Below are positions 24,501-35,419 of a DNA stretch of 64,000 nt, in pieces. This DNA is from Triops longicaudatus (taxonomy: Eukaryota; Arthropoda; Branchiopoda; Notostraca; Triopsidae): the NCBI GenBank assembly GCA_022885665.1, contig JAGQDJ010000022.1:62001-126000 (forward strand). Direction: 5' to 3'. Below the pieces are notes generated by a model. It had not been told where the DNA came from. It ran no database searches and saw nothing but the letters and a program-made list of their open reading frames with translations. The number at the start of each line of letters is the position of its first letter. Within the stretch, counting starts at the first letter, position 1. A program made the position numbers and the translations under genes.

Positions 24501-27500
24501 CCGTCAAACCAGCGCATGTCGCCATCTCTCGCTGCTTTGGTATCGGCCACCTTCCAGCGTGGCGGTAACGTCTTGGGCTTACCACCGTCACCTCATGTTC
24601 TAACTCCACCCACTCCCAACATGGGTCACGCAGTACGCCGAAGAGTATCGGATAAACCACCGATGCCGATTAGTATGGGTAATTAGGAACATTTCACTTC
24701 ACCATCATTTGTCTTAGTACGCATATAGTAGCAATTGTATTTGCGTAAAAGACTTTGTTTACGAAAGAAAAGAAAAGGAACTGGTATAAAGGTTAGGAAT
24801 GTGTTAGGTTCGCCCTTTGATGAAATTCGATTACGCAAGAGAAGTTTCACCGAACGTTCCGCAATGGATATCTCTGAAGGTAAAGAAATATTTTTGGGAG
24901 GAAGAAAAAAATGTAGAAAAAATCTTGTTGGGAACCATTTTTAACCATTGAGATATTTCTTCTTTTTTCTTGCTTTTTTTTTCTCTAACGAAGAGGAAAG
25001 TTTTGGGTGGAAGATTTGACTTGATTAACGGACACTGGTTTCTACGTGTGTGTGGTAAATTGTCTGTCGAAAGTTGACCTGAGCATCGTCTTTTTCTATT
25101 ACCTTAGAAGAACTGTTACTGTCCGAAACTTTAATTGAGTCAGAGAAAATTTTTTTTTCTGGAAACTAAAAAAGTGTAGATTTTCTTATAAGCTCTTTTT
25201 GTGTCTTTTTTCACCCTTGTCTTTACCTTTTTTCTTCATCCTTCAATGCTTGTCTACTTTTGCATACTCCAGGACTCCCGTATCTGTTGGATAGGGCGGG
25301 ACTGGATGTGCAACAAGGTAAATTCGACTATTTCTTTTTCCGGTGTGGGGGTAAAAAGGAGTAGCTGGGAAAAGGGAAAAGGTTATCTCGAGATCTCGAT
25401 TAATTCTGAGTTATGCTTTTACATGTAGAACTTCACCGGAATCGGGAGTTTTATCGCAATGCTGATGTCCGTCCACCTTTCACTTATGCATCTTTGATTC
25501 GTCAAGTAGGTCTATTGTTTGCTGTGTAATTGAATTTATCTATTCACTTTTGTATAGTACCCAACTGAAAGTTGTCTTATTAATCACTCATGTTGATCTT
25601 GTAGGCTATCGTAGAAGCCCCTGATCGCCAGTTGACCTTAAACGAAATCTATACCTGGTTCCAGAATACATTTTGCTACTTCCGGCATAATGCGGCAACC
25701 TGGAAGGTAAAAACTCTACTATTCCCCGTTGCGTTTTTTTTATAACTTTTAAAACGTGTATTGAACATCAGTCGTCTAAAGGCAAAAGGTGCAAAGTGAC
25801 AGGGTTTAAACGCTATATTTCACCGTCCGATCGGGTTTATGGTCATCTACAATTTTTAGTTTGTTAATTTGGAGTAGAAAATTTGAGTTCCCGTTTTATT
25901 TTTGTTCTTTGTTCTTGTATTACGTAGTTGAATTCTGTTTCTTAGTAGTGTTCTATTTTTTGTTTATAAAAATTCCACAACCAGAATGCCGTTCGCCACA
26001 ACCTGAGTCTCCATAAATGCTTTATGCGCGTGGAAAACGTCAAAGGCGCCGTATGGACCGTGGATGAAGTTGAATTCCATAAAAGAAGGCCTCAACGAGC
26101 TGCACAGGGGTAAACGATTAAAAACCAACACTAACTCGCTCACAGGTTCATTCTTCCGAAACGAAAAGCTTTTTTTCACTTTTAACACTTACGACAAGTT
26201 TGGCCAATTTTTTCGTTTTTTTGAACATTACCACTATCTTATTGTGGTCTCCGAATCATTGTCGAAAGTCTTGCACTTCCCTATCTCCGCACTTAAAAAA
26301 AGGAGAAAAATTCTTATAATGGGATTGTTTTCACTTAGTACTTTTCCTTGTTACACTGTTAAACAAAAAGCAGTATTTGTAGCAGCTTGTGTTTTCAATT
26401 CCAATACCAAGACCACTCCATTCGGAGCACATACTCTTTCACGCTCTTTCGTTCTTATTTATTTTTATCCCTTATTATCGTTCTGTGCGAGAACTATTTT
26501 GCCTCAGCATTTTTTATTTCCTTTTATGAAACTAACCCTTTTACATCCATGTGAGTCTGAAACACTTTCTCGGCGAGTATGGTGAATGGCTTTTTTATTT
26601 ATTAAGAAGGAATTTTTGCTGTACAAAGACTCGAGACAGAAAAAAAGGAACCATTGATAAAGTCAAAATCTCTTCATTTTTCTTGATTGTGAATGTTTTA
26701 CAAGTATTCTCTGGTTTGATGTGGGCCTATTTTTCGGCGTTTTTTTCCCACACTTGTTGCGTCCTTTTTTGTCTTTTTCCCTTTTTTCCCTCTCTTTCTT
26801 CTCTGTCTTTCTGTCTCTTCTTTTTATCCAGAATGCCATTCGCACCAACTTATCCTTGCACAAATGCTTCGTGCGCTACGAGGACGACTTCGGCTCCTAC
26901 TGGATGGTCGACGATGCCGAATTCGTTCGTAGAAGACATTTGTCCCGAGGTCGACCCCGTAAATTTGATGCTTCACCTTCCTGTTCCCAGTCCTTAAACT
27001 CATTTCATCCTTTGGCAGCCTATTCGCACCCCAATAACAATACTAATAACAATACTAACCTGATGACGCCTGGACCTAGTCCCAACCATCATCATCAGCT
27101 TCATAATCATCCTCACCATCATTCACATCCTATGCATCCTGCGCCCAACTTCGATTTCCCGACTGGATCCGCTTTCTACTGCGGACCGGCCTTAACTCAT
27201 AGTCAGTCTGCTCTTACTGCGACCAACTCGCGAAATATGCCCGAGTAAGCGGACCCTAATCAATTTTTATTTGGAGTAGGGAGGGGATTCAAACAAAAAC
27301 ATTTTGAGCTTTGGAGCCGTCAAAAGAACGCACCGTTGCGAACCATAGTTAGAAACGCAAATGCGTAGTACGTTTAGAAACATGAATTCCTAGACCTGCA
27401 GTTTGAAAGATGCCCCTTCCTCTTCTCATCTTTCCTGATTTCTTTACGTTTTTCCCTGTTTATGCGAAAGGTTTGAAGGTTTTCCAGTGTTCGCATTGCG

Positions 27501-28674
27501 AGACTTATCCAGAATAACTTTATTATTGCTTGATTTGTTATTCTCTGATTAGGAAATCCATCATCAGAGAATTTATCGATGAACTTACGCTTTTTAACTT
27601 TTATTTACCCACTATACCTCTTTGAAAACTCGATTTCATGGACGATGATTTGGAGTTTACGGTTGGCACAAATAGAAAAACTAAGGGCTTATCCAAGTTA
27701 TCCAAGATAAGTCGCAAGTGTGAAAATGGTTATGGAAGCTTGGGGAGGGGTATAGCAGCCATATAATTTCTTACGGGAAAGCTATAGAAGAAATAGTTCA
27801 ATAAAATAGCGGATGTTTTTTCTAGCTTATGTCACATTTTGGCCTTGAGCATGTAAGTCAGCACGGCATGAGTACGAAAGCATGTTAGCTTTTAAAGGAA
27901 AGCCTTGCTTGCTGCGATGTGTTTACTTCACCACATTGACGTACGTGGTCGTTTTCTTGTGTAATTTGAGCTCGGATATCTAGCGGGAAAACTACAATTG
28001 GACCCTTGGTTTTTGTTCATTAGGGGAATGCAATCCAAGAGTCCTACGTTGACACCCAGTCCGACGCTATACGGTGAAGCGCTCAACGCCAGTCTCCAAG
28101 TAAGATCCTTGCATAGGAAGAGAAACAAGTTTTCATGGACGTAATTCCTAGGCTGCGTTGGCGGAAAGCAATTTGAACTTTATACAACGTTCCGTGAACG
28201 ATAGTCCGGTGAATTTACCTGAAGATAATTCCAGTTTAGACAAGTAAAGAATTTCGTAAAAGTTGGGATGGGCGGGAGTGTCTGAAACGTACTCATTGTC
28301 TTTATGCACTTTTCAGTTTACAAGATTCGCCGATGCGCTTAGTATGCCGTCCTGGCCAAGGATCCCCGGTTAAACGTCCCAAGCTAGAAGAGCATTCAGG
28401 GGACAGAATGGGTCTCGTGTCACAAGATCTCAAGAAAGAAGATCAGGCTGAGAAAGATGGTAGCAGTAGTGGCGATGACAGCACTTTGTTACGGTCTCGA
28501 CTAGAGTTTTATCGGCAAGAAAGTAATGAGGAGAAACTTAGCGCTGCTCATTACTTAAACCGCACGTTAAAAGTGGAAGTGGATACCTTGGAACATTCGC
28601 CTCCGGTGCCACCACCCACTAACGACTTTTACACTGCAACGCCCAATTTGAGTGCGGCTACAAAAGTGGATTGA
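9536..28674 (+). CDS. FoxP: Forkhead box P transcription factor, main isoform (874 aa)
   Basis: Nuclear DNA-binding regulator of the FoxP subfamily. Coding exons: 9545-9682, 21402-21902, 22096-22483, 23773-23947, 24131-24678, 25273-25317, 25429-25505, 25605-25706, 25985-26109 (9a), 28024-28099, 28152-28243, 28317-28674; all junctions are GT-AG and in phase. Domains: Gln-rich tract (about aa 160-300), FoxP-type C2H2 finger (C384, C389, H402, H407), leucine zipper (about 415-445) for the dimerisation known in FoxP proteins, poly-Ala run (24431-24456), and fork head (about 612-695) with recognition helix NAVRHNLSLHKCF. Downstream, ALNASLQ/AALAES matches the vertebrate FoxP tail. The start is the first Met after an acceptor at 9534-9535; the frame is open back to that acceptor, so more N-terminal coding sequence upstream is possible. 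5' UTR exons and promoter were not found. Confidence 0.93.
17499..17529. repeat. CTT / poly-T simple repeat
   Basis: A CTT trinucleotide run grades into more than 20 T residues. On the minus strand it makes a spurious lysine-rich open frame. It is a simple repeat or possibly an old poly(A) tail. Confidence 0.7.
18181..18202. promoter_or_regulatory. Palindrome CACGGAAGT-N4-ACTTCCGTG
   Basis: Two 9-bp arms are perfectly inverted around a 4-nt centre (TATT). Each arm contains the ETS core GGAA in the high-affinity context CGGAAGT. This could be a paired ETS-factor site in FoxP intron 1, or a chance hairpin. Nothing else confirms a function. Confidence 0.3.
22642..22647 (+). terminator. AATAAA poly(A) signal inside FoxP intron 3
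   Basis: A canonical AATAAA lies about 150 nt after the stop (22489-22491) reached if exon 3 is not spliced. It could end a short FoxP transcript. The hexamer alone is common in AT-rich introns, so functional use is an inference. Confidence 0.3.
25985..26109 (+). other. FoxP: FoxP exon 9a (canonical fork-head second half)
   Basis: This 125-nt exon encodes recognition helix and wing of the fork head: NAVRHNLSLHKCF, then a GAVWTVDEVEF wing and a basic end (KRRPQR). It begins in phase 0 after a ccag acceptor and ends in phase 2 at a gtaaac donor. It joins exon 10 at 28024 in frame. It keeps the invariant fork-head histidine (H663), and its wing reads like vertebrate FoxP. It is mutually exclusive with exon 9b on structural grounds, because both continue exon 8 at the same point. 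Confidence 0.92.
26832..27248 (+). CDS. FoxP: FoxP alternative exon 9b with stop (796-aa isoform)
   Basis: A second copy of the fork-head recognition-helix/wing exon lies 722 bp downstream of 9a behind its own pyrimidine-rich acceptor. It starts NAIRTNLSLHKCF, with a SYWMVDDAEF wing and a LSRGRPRKF basic tail. A low-complexity Asn/His/Pro-rich C-terminus follows, ending at the stop at 27246. Exon 8 is in phase 0, so the join is in frame and gives 796 aa. The His that contacts DNA in most fork heads is Thr here. From memory, Drosophila FoxP has the same RTNLS-type alternative, so this is a conserved arthropod isoform rather than a decaying duplicate. Confidence 0.9.
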   Translation, partial: NAIRTNLSLHKCFVRYEDDFGSYWMVDDAEFVRRRHLSRGRPRKFDASPSCSQSLNSFHPLAAYSHPNNNTNNNTNLMTPGPSPNHHHQLHNHPHHHSHPMHPAPNFDFPTGSAFYCGPALTHSQSALTATNSRNMPE

Positions 28675-30244
28675 AGAATTTCCTCACATTTTTCCCTTGC
28701 GCTTTTGGTTGAAAATGGAATGAATACCTTTTTCGTCTACTCTGAGGGTCAGCTATCACAGTCAAGCATTCCTGTCGTATCGAAACATATTGAAACTAGT
28801 TTGGTCTTTTGCAAGACGAAAATATCCGTGCGAAGTGTTCTTGTGATACGGCTTCAGTTTTAGGAAAACATAGTTAGTCGTATGCATTGTTTTGCTTTCC
28901 GTCGCAACCTGTGAAACTCCTTTTATTTACATATTTTTTTTTTTAAGAGGAAGATTTCCTTGCATCGCTTTTGGATCTGAACGCTAAGAAAAGTATTTTC
29001 ATTGCATCATATACCTCAAGTCTGGCTAGTCTTTCGGCCGAGATTTTCTCCTCCCTTACCCTGATAGCTTTCTCTTTTTATGTTTCTCACATTTCTTCGT
29101 GTCGGACGAGGTACATCTTTTAATGCTGCTAGAAGTAGTTCTCACCCTGATAATGGAAATCGAATTGGAAAACGATTTTTTTCTCCAACATGCTGGTTTA
29201 TTAAGAGACTGAGTTTTGATCTCGTGATATGCAAACACGTGATAAGTTGAATTTTTTACCTTCTTATTTTTTGGAAACGCACGTGTGGTTGACGTGCGCG
29301 CATCGTAGAGAAGAAAGTTTTGAGTTACTGTTGAGTTCCTATTATCTTTGGCGTCAAGTTCTGTGCCAATATTTCGCCAGCAATAATTGTATGTCATTTT
29401 TCCGTAAGAAAAAATATTATTTTCTTTGAACTAGGATCGGACTAGTTTTGCCTGAACGCCTTTTTAGTGCAACAAGTCGTTTATTTAGAAAGTGTCTTTT
29501 GTTAAGTGAGCAGGAAACTTTTCCTTTAGTGCGTCTATGTTATTATGAAACACTGCCTGTCAAGTGTTTACTATACTTCTACTCGTGGCAAGAGTCTTAA
29601 TGAGATCTTAATGCGATACAATTGTTTCACCGTGACATTTGCAAATGGTGAGCAGTTTCATCGAATGTATGTTGTTGCAATAGACGATTTTAAGACTGCA
29701 TTTACAAAAACATTCCGACATGCAGGTAATACCCGCAATTGCACAGAACGGAAAAAAAAACTCTAGACGTCACAAGAAAACTCCTTTGCTTCTTGTGTAA
29801 CAGTAATTAGGGGAGTGTAGGCACTTTTCTGTTCTTTATTTTTCATTTCGCGTAAAGAAAACACTCGAGCCCAGATGATACTCGTTAGGTGAATTGGTGT
29901 CTTAGCTATCGAATGAGTATTTTGCGATTCAAGAAAACGAAAATCAAGACCAAACGGTCGTGAAAATCGGAGGCTCTTCCAACTGTACGAAACGGTATAC
30001 GGGTTTACAGTTTGGAATGGGGGATGGAACAAAATGGCCGTGTGTTCTGCCGTAAGAAAGCTGGAAGACCTACACAATTTTCCGATATTTACCACGAACG
30101 TGGCAACGAAAATATTAAGAAGCGATTCTTACAAAAAAAAAAGTAATAAATTCGGTCATTTACTTTCTCAGGTAAATTTTACTCTTTTTTGGTGAAACTT
30201 TTTCCATGTGACCACCGTCGTATTCACTAAAGGCGGACTGAGAC

Positions 30245-30625
30245 TAGTGTTTTGGTCTTAAAAAAGATCTGATCAGATCATTTGATCGGATCGACCTTAC
30301 CTCAAAAAATTGTTCAAATGGATACAAATTTTCTTGCGAAATTTACCGATCTAATCAGCTTCAGGTGAAAATTCCTTCGGTTGGCTGCTGCAATAAAAAG
30401 TTGCAATCGTTATTAAAGATATCGACAGATTTTTATTTAAAACCGACGTAATCAATTATTCATATCAATACACAGTTTAGACCGATACAATTATTTGTCG
30501 ATTAATAACATCAATAAAAATCTGCGATTGAATTTAAATGATCGGACCTATGATGGGATCGGCAGAAATTCAGCAATGATCGAAAAGGATCTTGATCGGC
30601 CGAAAAGACAATATCCGGAGCACTG
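30245..30625. mobile_element. hAT-like MITE with 8-bp target duplication
   Basis: This 381-bp element is bounded by TAGTGTTTTGG on the left and CCGGAGCACTG on the right (reverse complement CAGTGCTCCGG). It is flanked by ACTGAGAC (30237-30244) and ATTGAGAC (30626-30633), a 7-of-8 match. An 8-bp duplication and CAGTG-type ends are typical of hAT transposons. Inside are further inverted GATC-rich segments and no ORF, so it is non-autonomous. Confidence 0.68.
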
Positions 30626-32204
30626 ATTGAGACACGCCCAAAAGCCGCGACCCGATAGCGACTTGTTACCTGTTTTCTGTCCTTCAGCAATATTCTGACC
30701 CTTTACGGGCGGTCGGGTTGCTGTCGCAGAAAATGAAATTCACGTCTTTACAACAAAGACTCTCCCTGTCTTTTTTTCGTTTTTTTTTTTTGTTTCCTAA
30801 TCCGTCTATAGTCGCATTCATAAAGGGGTTAAGATAGGTCAATGCTCCTTGCCCATACCTGATTTCAGAGGGGCTGGGAGGGCTCTGTAGAGAGAATTGT
30901 TCCCTGTTTGAGCCTTCTGTCGTGAACACAGGTATGCAGAAATAAAGGGCTGTGTTGAAAAAATGAATCGGAAAAGAAATAATTGGAGTGTAGAACAAAT
31001 GACCGGAGGTGGAACCCATGAGCTGATTGGCTGTGAAAACCAAGGTCAAATGGCATCACACAATCAGTATAGTTTTAATGGACAACAGCGTTGGTAAAGC
31101 TCTTTCACTCACAATCTTGCTTTCTTGGTACTAGCCTGTAGCTTTGAAAAGGTAGTACAAAAGGCTCATAAGGCAGAGGCTGAATGCTCGTTGTATCTCA
31201 ATCATCGTGAAAGTTGGGCATATTTGTTATGTCGTACAGATGGATGCTTTGGCTGTCTGCATCCCCCCTATCAGCATTTCTCCGTTTCCATAACATTCGT
31301 AGTTCACTAGGTATGACTTTTTTACGGTTTGTTCGACGTGTCAACTGTCCCCTCCCTTTACCAGGACTTTATTTCGAAGGAACAGGTAAAGTTTACCTGT
31401 TCTTTAGAAACAAAGTTCAACACATAATCGCCAATACATAATACATATAATTTTATCACCCAATATTTTAAGAATCGTAAACTTGACAGTGCCGTATAAG
31501 TTTGTCATATCAATCTAGCGCACTAACAGTTTCCGAACACGCAACATTCATGCCACACTGGGTATCTTGCAATGGTCAAAATGCAACACTTCCTTTTCCT
31601 TGTGGCTTTATGAATTACACTGGTCGTCCGTATGCAACGAACAGCTCGTAATATAACGAACGCGAGGTACGATTAAACATGCCTGGTGCGAAGGTCGCCT
31701 CGTACTATACAACCTAACCGCGGAAAGGCACCAAGAAGTTTTGACAGAAAGAAAAGCAGAATAGGGTCTTTCTCATTGAATATAAAATCATTAGCAGAAG
31801 CGATTCAAGAAATGAAACTACAACTTTTGATTCGGTACACACTGAATTAATAAACAATTGGAACAACAATAGACAGCGAAGAATTTATTCTGACAGGTAC
31901 ATTCGCGTAAAAAATATGTAACGAAATTGATTACTTAATTCGATAAAATGGATTTCGACCAATGCAGGGATTTATTGCATGTGTAGTTTTTCGTTCCACA
32001 GATTCCGCTCCTTCCTATTGTACGCTGGTTACAAAAGGAGACTCACATGCTACGTGCACTATCGATACCCCGATGGTATCAAACAACTTGCAAAGCTTAA
32101 GATGCGGAGTACAGAAATAAAAATGGAAATAGAAACGCAACAGTTGCAAAAGCGCCATTTCAAATTGCACCAGGTCACCAATGCATAAGAACTTAATATA
32201 AATA

Positions 32205-32521
32205 CAGAACTCCGATTTCATCAACATGTCGGTACCGAAGGGTACATGTAAACCGGATAGTTTGTAAGGACAGATACACGTGTTTAGTGCAACTGTGATC
32301 ATTTAGAAGACTGCACCGCGGAAAAAACGAAAACCAATTGCAATTTTACTTCAGTTATGTTTCTGTGAGGCGTTTGACAGAACTTCGAACAGTTCTCCAT
32401 GAAATGCTTCAGGTTTAGTGTAAGAAAAGCACGAAAGATATTACTAAGACAATAAATTACTGCGGTTGTAGCATAATAAAGAGTTTCCGTAGTCAGGATT
32501 GGCAAAAGCGGACTTCTACTG
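32205..32521. mobile_element. Pogo-like MITE, copy 2, with TA target duplication
   Basis: This 317-bp relative of the element at 4019-4333 starts CAGAACTCCGATTT. Its right end in reverse complement reads CAGTAGAAGTCCGCTTTTG. TA dinucleotides flank both ends (32203-32204, 32522-32523), the signature of Tc1/mariner/pogo insertion. Internal similarity to copy 1 includes a shared CCGGATAGTT block near the left end. Confidence 0.66.
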
Positions 32522-32768
32522 TAGCCTGTAGGCCTATATGCTTAAATAGCCTGTATGCTTAAATAATTTTTAGAACCCTTTTCCTCGTGTTTCTGGAGGA
32601 CGCTTCCACACTCATACGAACAACGCAAGCATATGAACGTCGGGAACGTACCAGGCTATTACGCGTCGTAGGTAAGAAATGTAAGGAAATGTACCTTCTT
32701 CCGCCTGCTGCGTCCCGTATGACGCCTCTGATAAACAGCGTGACACTCTTGTTTTAATTACACACTAA

Positions 32769-33190
32769 AACGTGTTCGAAATACAATTTAAGCCCAAGAA
32801 AATAAGTGTCAGTATTATTACAGAAATACGTTTTTACTTATTTTTTTTTTAAACAAGCTACTTTATTGTTAATGAAACGACGTTCCTCGTTATTGGAATT
32901 TTTTTTTCAATAATAATGGTTGATGGAAGTCGCGAATTACGGACAATAGATTATTTGACAGTTTTATTTATGTCATAAAGTTTACTATTGTATTTCATAA
33001 CAATTACCGCATGTGAAGCTTTTTTTACTATAATAACCTACTGAATTTCGGTTGAATTAAAAAGATGCTCGAAATGTGTTCGAAATACAATTTAAACAGA
33101 TGAAAAAGTGTATCATTATTATTATATTAGCACTTTTTATTCCCTTTTTTAAAAATATACTATTTTACTCTTGAGGAAACCACGTTTGCA
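32769..33190. repeat. Two diverged copies of a ~115-bp AT-rich block
   Basis: The blocks at about 32769-32885 and 33071-33190 share the phrase GTGTTCGAAATACAATTTAA. Both continue through similar TATTATTA, ACTTTTTA-type and ACTATTTTA/ACTTTATT-type stretches. They are in direct orientation about 302 bp apart. No ends or target duplications were recognised. Confidence 0.4.
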
Positions 33191-34577
33191 GTACATTGGC
33201 TCGTTTTCAGAAAGCATGTTTAATCATAAAAATTTTGTCTTCATGAAAGCGCTATGATCTATTGGTAATAGGTGCGTAGCTGCATTAGCGCAAAGTTCGG
33301 AGCTGCATAACGTTAACTTTGGTAGTTTGAGAGAAAAAACGCGTTTTCTAGCTTTGTAACTTAGTTCGCCTAATTTTGTCTAATTTTTCAGTATTTTTTT
33401 CAGAAATTTACACAGAATCGAATATGCTACTGAGTTTTTACTTAGTGTGGTTGCATGTGTGATTATTTCTTTCCCAATGAAGTCGTTCGAAGCTACCCAA
33501 CGCCGGGACAAACTAGGAACGCGAACAAGCAATTATAGGACAAAATTTCAGAATTATAGTTTTTCATACAATTTCTTCTTGCGATAAATTAAAAAAAAAG
33601 TCTGTAATAAAGTTTTTCTTTCTGAAAAAGAGCTACACAAAACTTGACCATTTTTAAAAAGGAAGATGATATAAGTTATTTAGCGAAATGATTCGAATAA
33701 AAAAAGGACCGACAGAAAAAGTGGTACTTAAGCCTCGGAAGAAAATTTTACTATTTATAATCGCAGTTGCTTAAACTTTCTACGATTTTAACTACTTTTT
33801 TAGTTGCACCCTCCCATAAGCTTTTCAAATAAGAATTGATGTCTGGTTTTCGAGATGATTTTTTCATGCGTTTTTCGGAAGTCTCGGACTCCATGATCCC
33901 GACGAGCATCTCTCCACGCTTGCTTAGGAAAAGTCGTAAGCCTTAGCGCAAGGAAAGTTTCAAAGTTTTCTGGGCAAATCTGAACATTGAATTGGCCCGA
34001 ATGGTAATGGCTTTATCTGATTTTGATTTGGTTGAGAGAAAGACTGCCAGCGTAGTAGCTTTCTGGAAAACAGGGAGCCTCTTTCACGCTTGTCTTTTGA
34101 TAGTGAAAATTCGAATATGATGAAAATGTGCCAGAATAAGTCTTATTTTCTACTTCTTGCTGCCAGTAAAACATACGAGAGTACAATATTGGTTATGGTA
34201 TCCTAAGAAACTATTCATCGCTGAATCTGGTGTCATCTATATTGTTGCATTGTATAGTTGAGTAGCAGAAGCGGGCCTAATATTTCTCACGAAATGTTCA
34301 AAGTTACTCCGTTTATTAAGAATAACCCAATTTTACGGTACCAATCATTGTCGGAAAGCCTCCAAAAGTATTAAATAAATGGAAAATATGGGTGGCTTTT
34401 GGATGACAGATGGACATCAAATAGAGGATTTTGCTACGTTTTAATTTTGACGTGTATTTTTTGTAGCGTATTTATTAAAAAAAATTATGCCTCATAGACA
34501 GGGGTTGCAGACATTGTCGCAATATTCGCTACTTCAAACTGCACTTAATATCTATGTATTTTTGAAGGAACAGTTTT

Positions 34578-34800
34578 GGGGTAACCACAGCCTCGTGGTT
34601 AAAAGCGTGAGCTGGTAAGCTCGAGGGCTTTGAATCCCCTGCAGCCTGGCTCGTTTGGCCCATGCCAACTAAAATCAACCAGGCCGAAAGAGTGGGACTG
34701 ACCTCAGCACAAAGTCTTCCTTTCTATAAGACTACCTCTCTCAGGACGAGTTCATCAAGCTAAGCGTCGAAATGGGACAAATCAGCAATACGCAGTTGTA
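34578..34800 (+). mobile_element. tRNA-derived SINE (probable)
   Basis: The head has a tRNA-like layout: an A-box-like GTGGTTAAAAGCG near 34597, then a B-box-like GGCTTTGAATCCC near 34626, matching the GGTTCGAATCC pattern at most positions. It does not fold into a full tRNA, and a tRNA-unrelated body continues to about 34800. That is the architecture of a SINE. The family and the exact 3' end are unknown. Confidence 0.5.
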
Positions 34801-35040
34801 TGTTAAAAAGAATTTCTCCCCATCTGCTTCTTAGGGACTTGGGCAATTTGTTAACAACCTGAGACAGTGTTGCGCTGGATTGTAGGTCTTGGTAGTAGAC
34901 AGTTTTAGGGACGTAACGGCACCGTGGACGTCGTTGGCAAAAAGGGCTTAAAAAATTTCTGAACGTAGCCGTGAAAGATTGAGTAACCTTGCAATGAACG
35001 TTCTTGCAAATAAATGAGGGTAGCCGTTTCTTCTTTGCAG

Positions 35041-35206
35041 ATCCGCTATGGCCGTCTTGTACAGGAAGGGGCTACGGAGTGTCTGCGCAATCGATCCCCT
35101 CACCCTGTTATCCGAAAATTTTATTAATTATGCAACTTTCTGGGCGTCCGAACAGCCAGATTCAAGAACTATTGCCCGGAAGTTGGCTATACACATCTGT
35201 AGAGAC
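35041..35206 (+). other. Orphan exon-like segment with strong splice signals
   Basis: A pyrimidine-rich acceptor (TTTCTTCTTTGCAG) opens a 166-nt segment that ends at GAC|GTGAGT. One frame is open throughout and gives about 55 residues of ordinary composition, without low complexity. I recognise no domain and found no partner exon on this strand. It could be an exon of an unrecognised gene, a TE remnant or chance. Confidence 0.25.
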
Positions 35207-35419
35207 GTGAGTCACTATTCTGTTCCACACATGACTTACCGTAGCAGTGTATGGTTCAAGGTTCATGGCTCAGGGTGAATGACCCAATGAACAAGGTGAA
35301 TTGGAAAACATTCTATGAACAGACCTCATGTGAACAAATGTATTAAAGCAAATATCGAATAAAAATATAAGCATCGGTCACCTACAACAAACAAGAACGA
35401 GAAGATTTAACAAACATCG

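Noticed and set aside
29763..30095. 110-residue minus-strand open frame
   Set aside because: No domain, no nearby splice partners; lies just outside the hAT-like element and looks like chance.
34578..34660. A functional tRNA gene
   Set aside because: The boxes are degenerate and no acceptor stem can be formed; a SINE head fits better.
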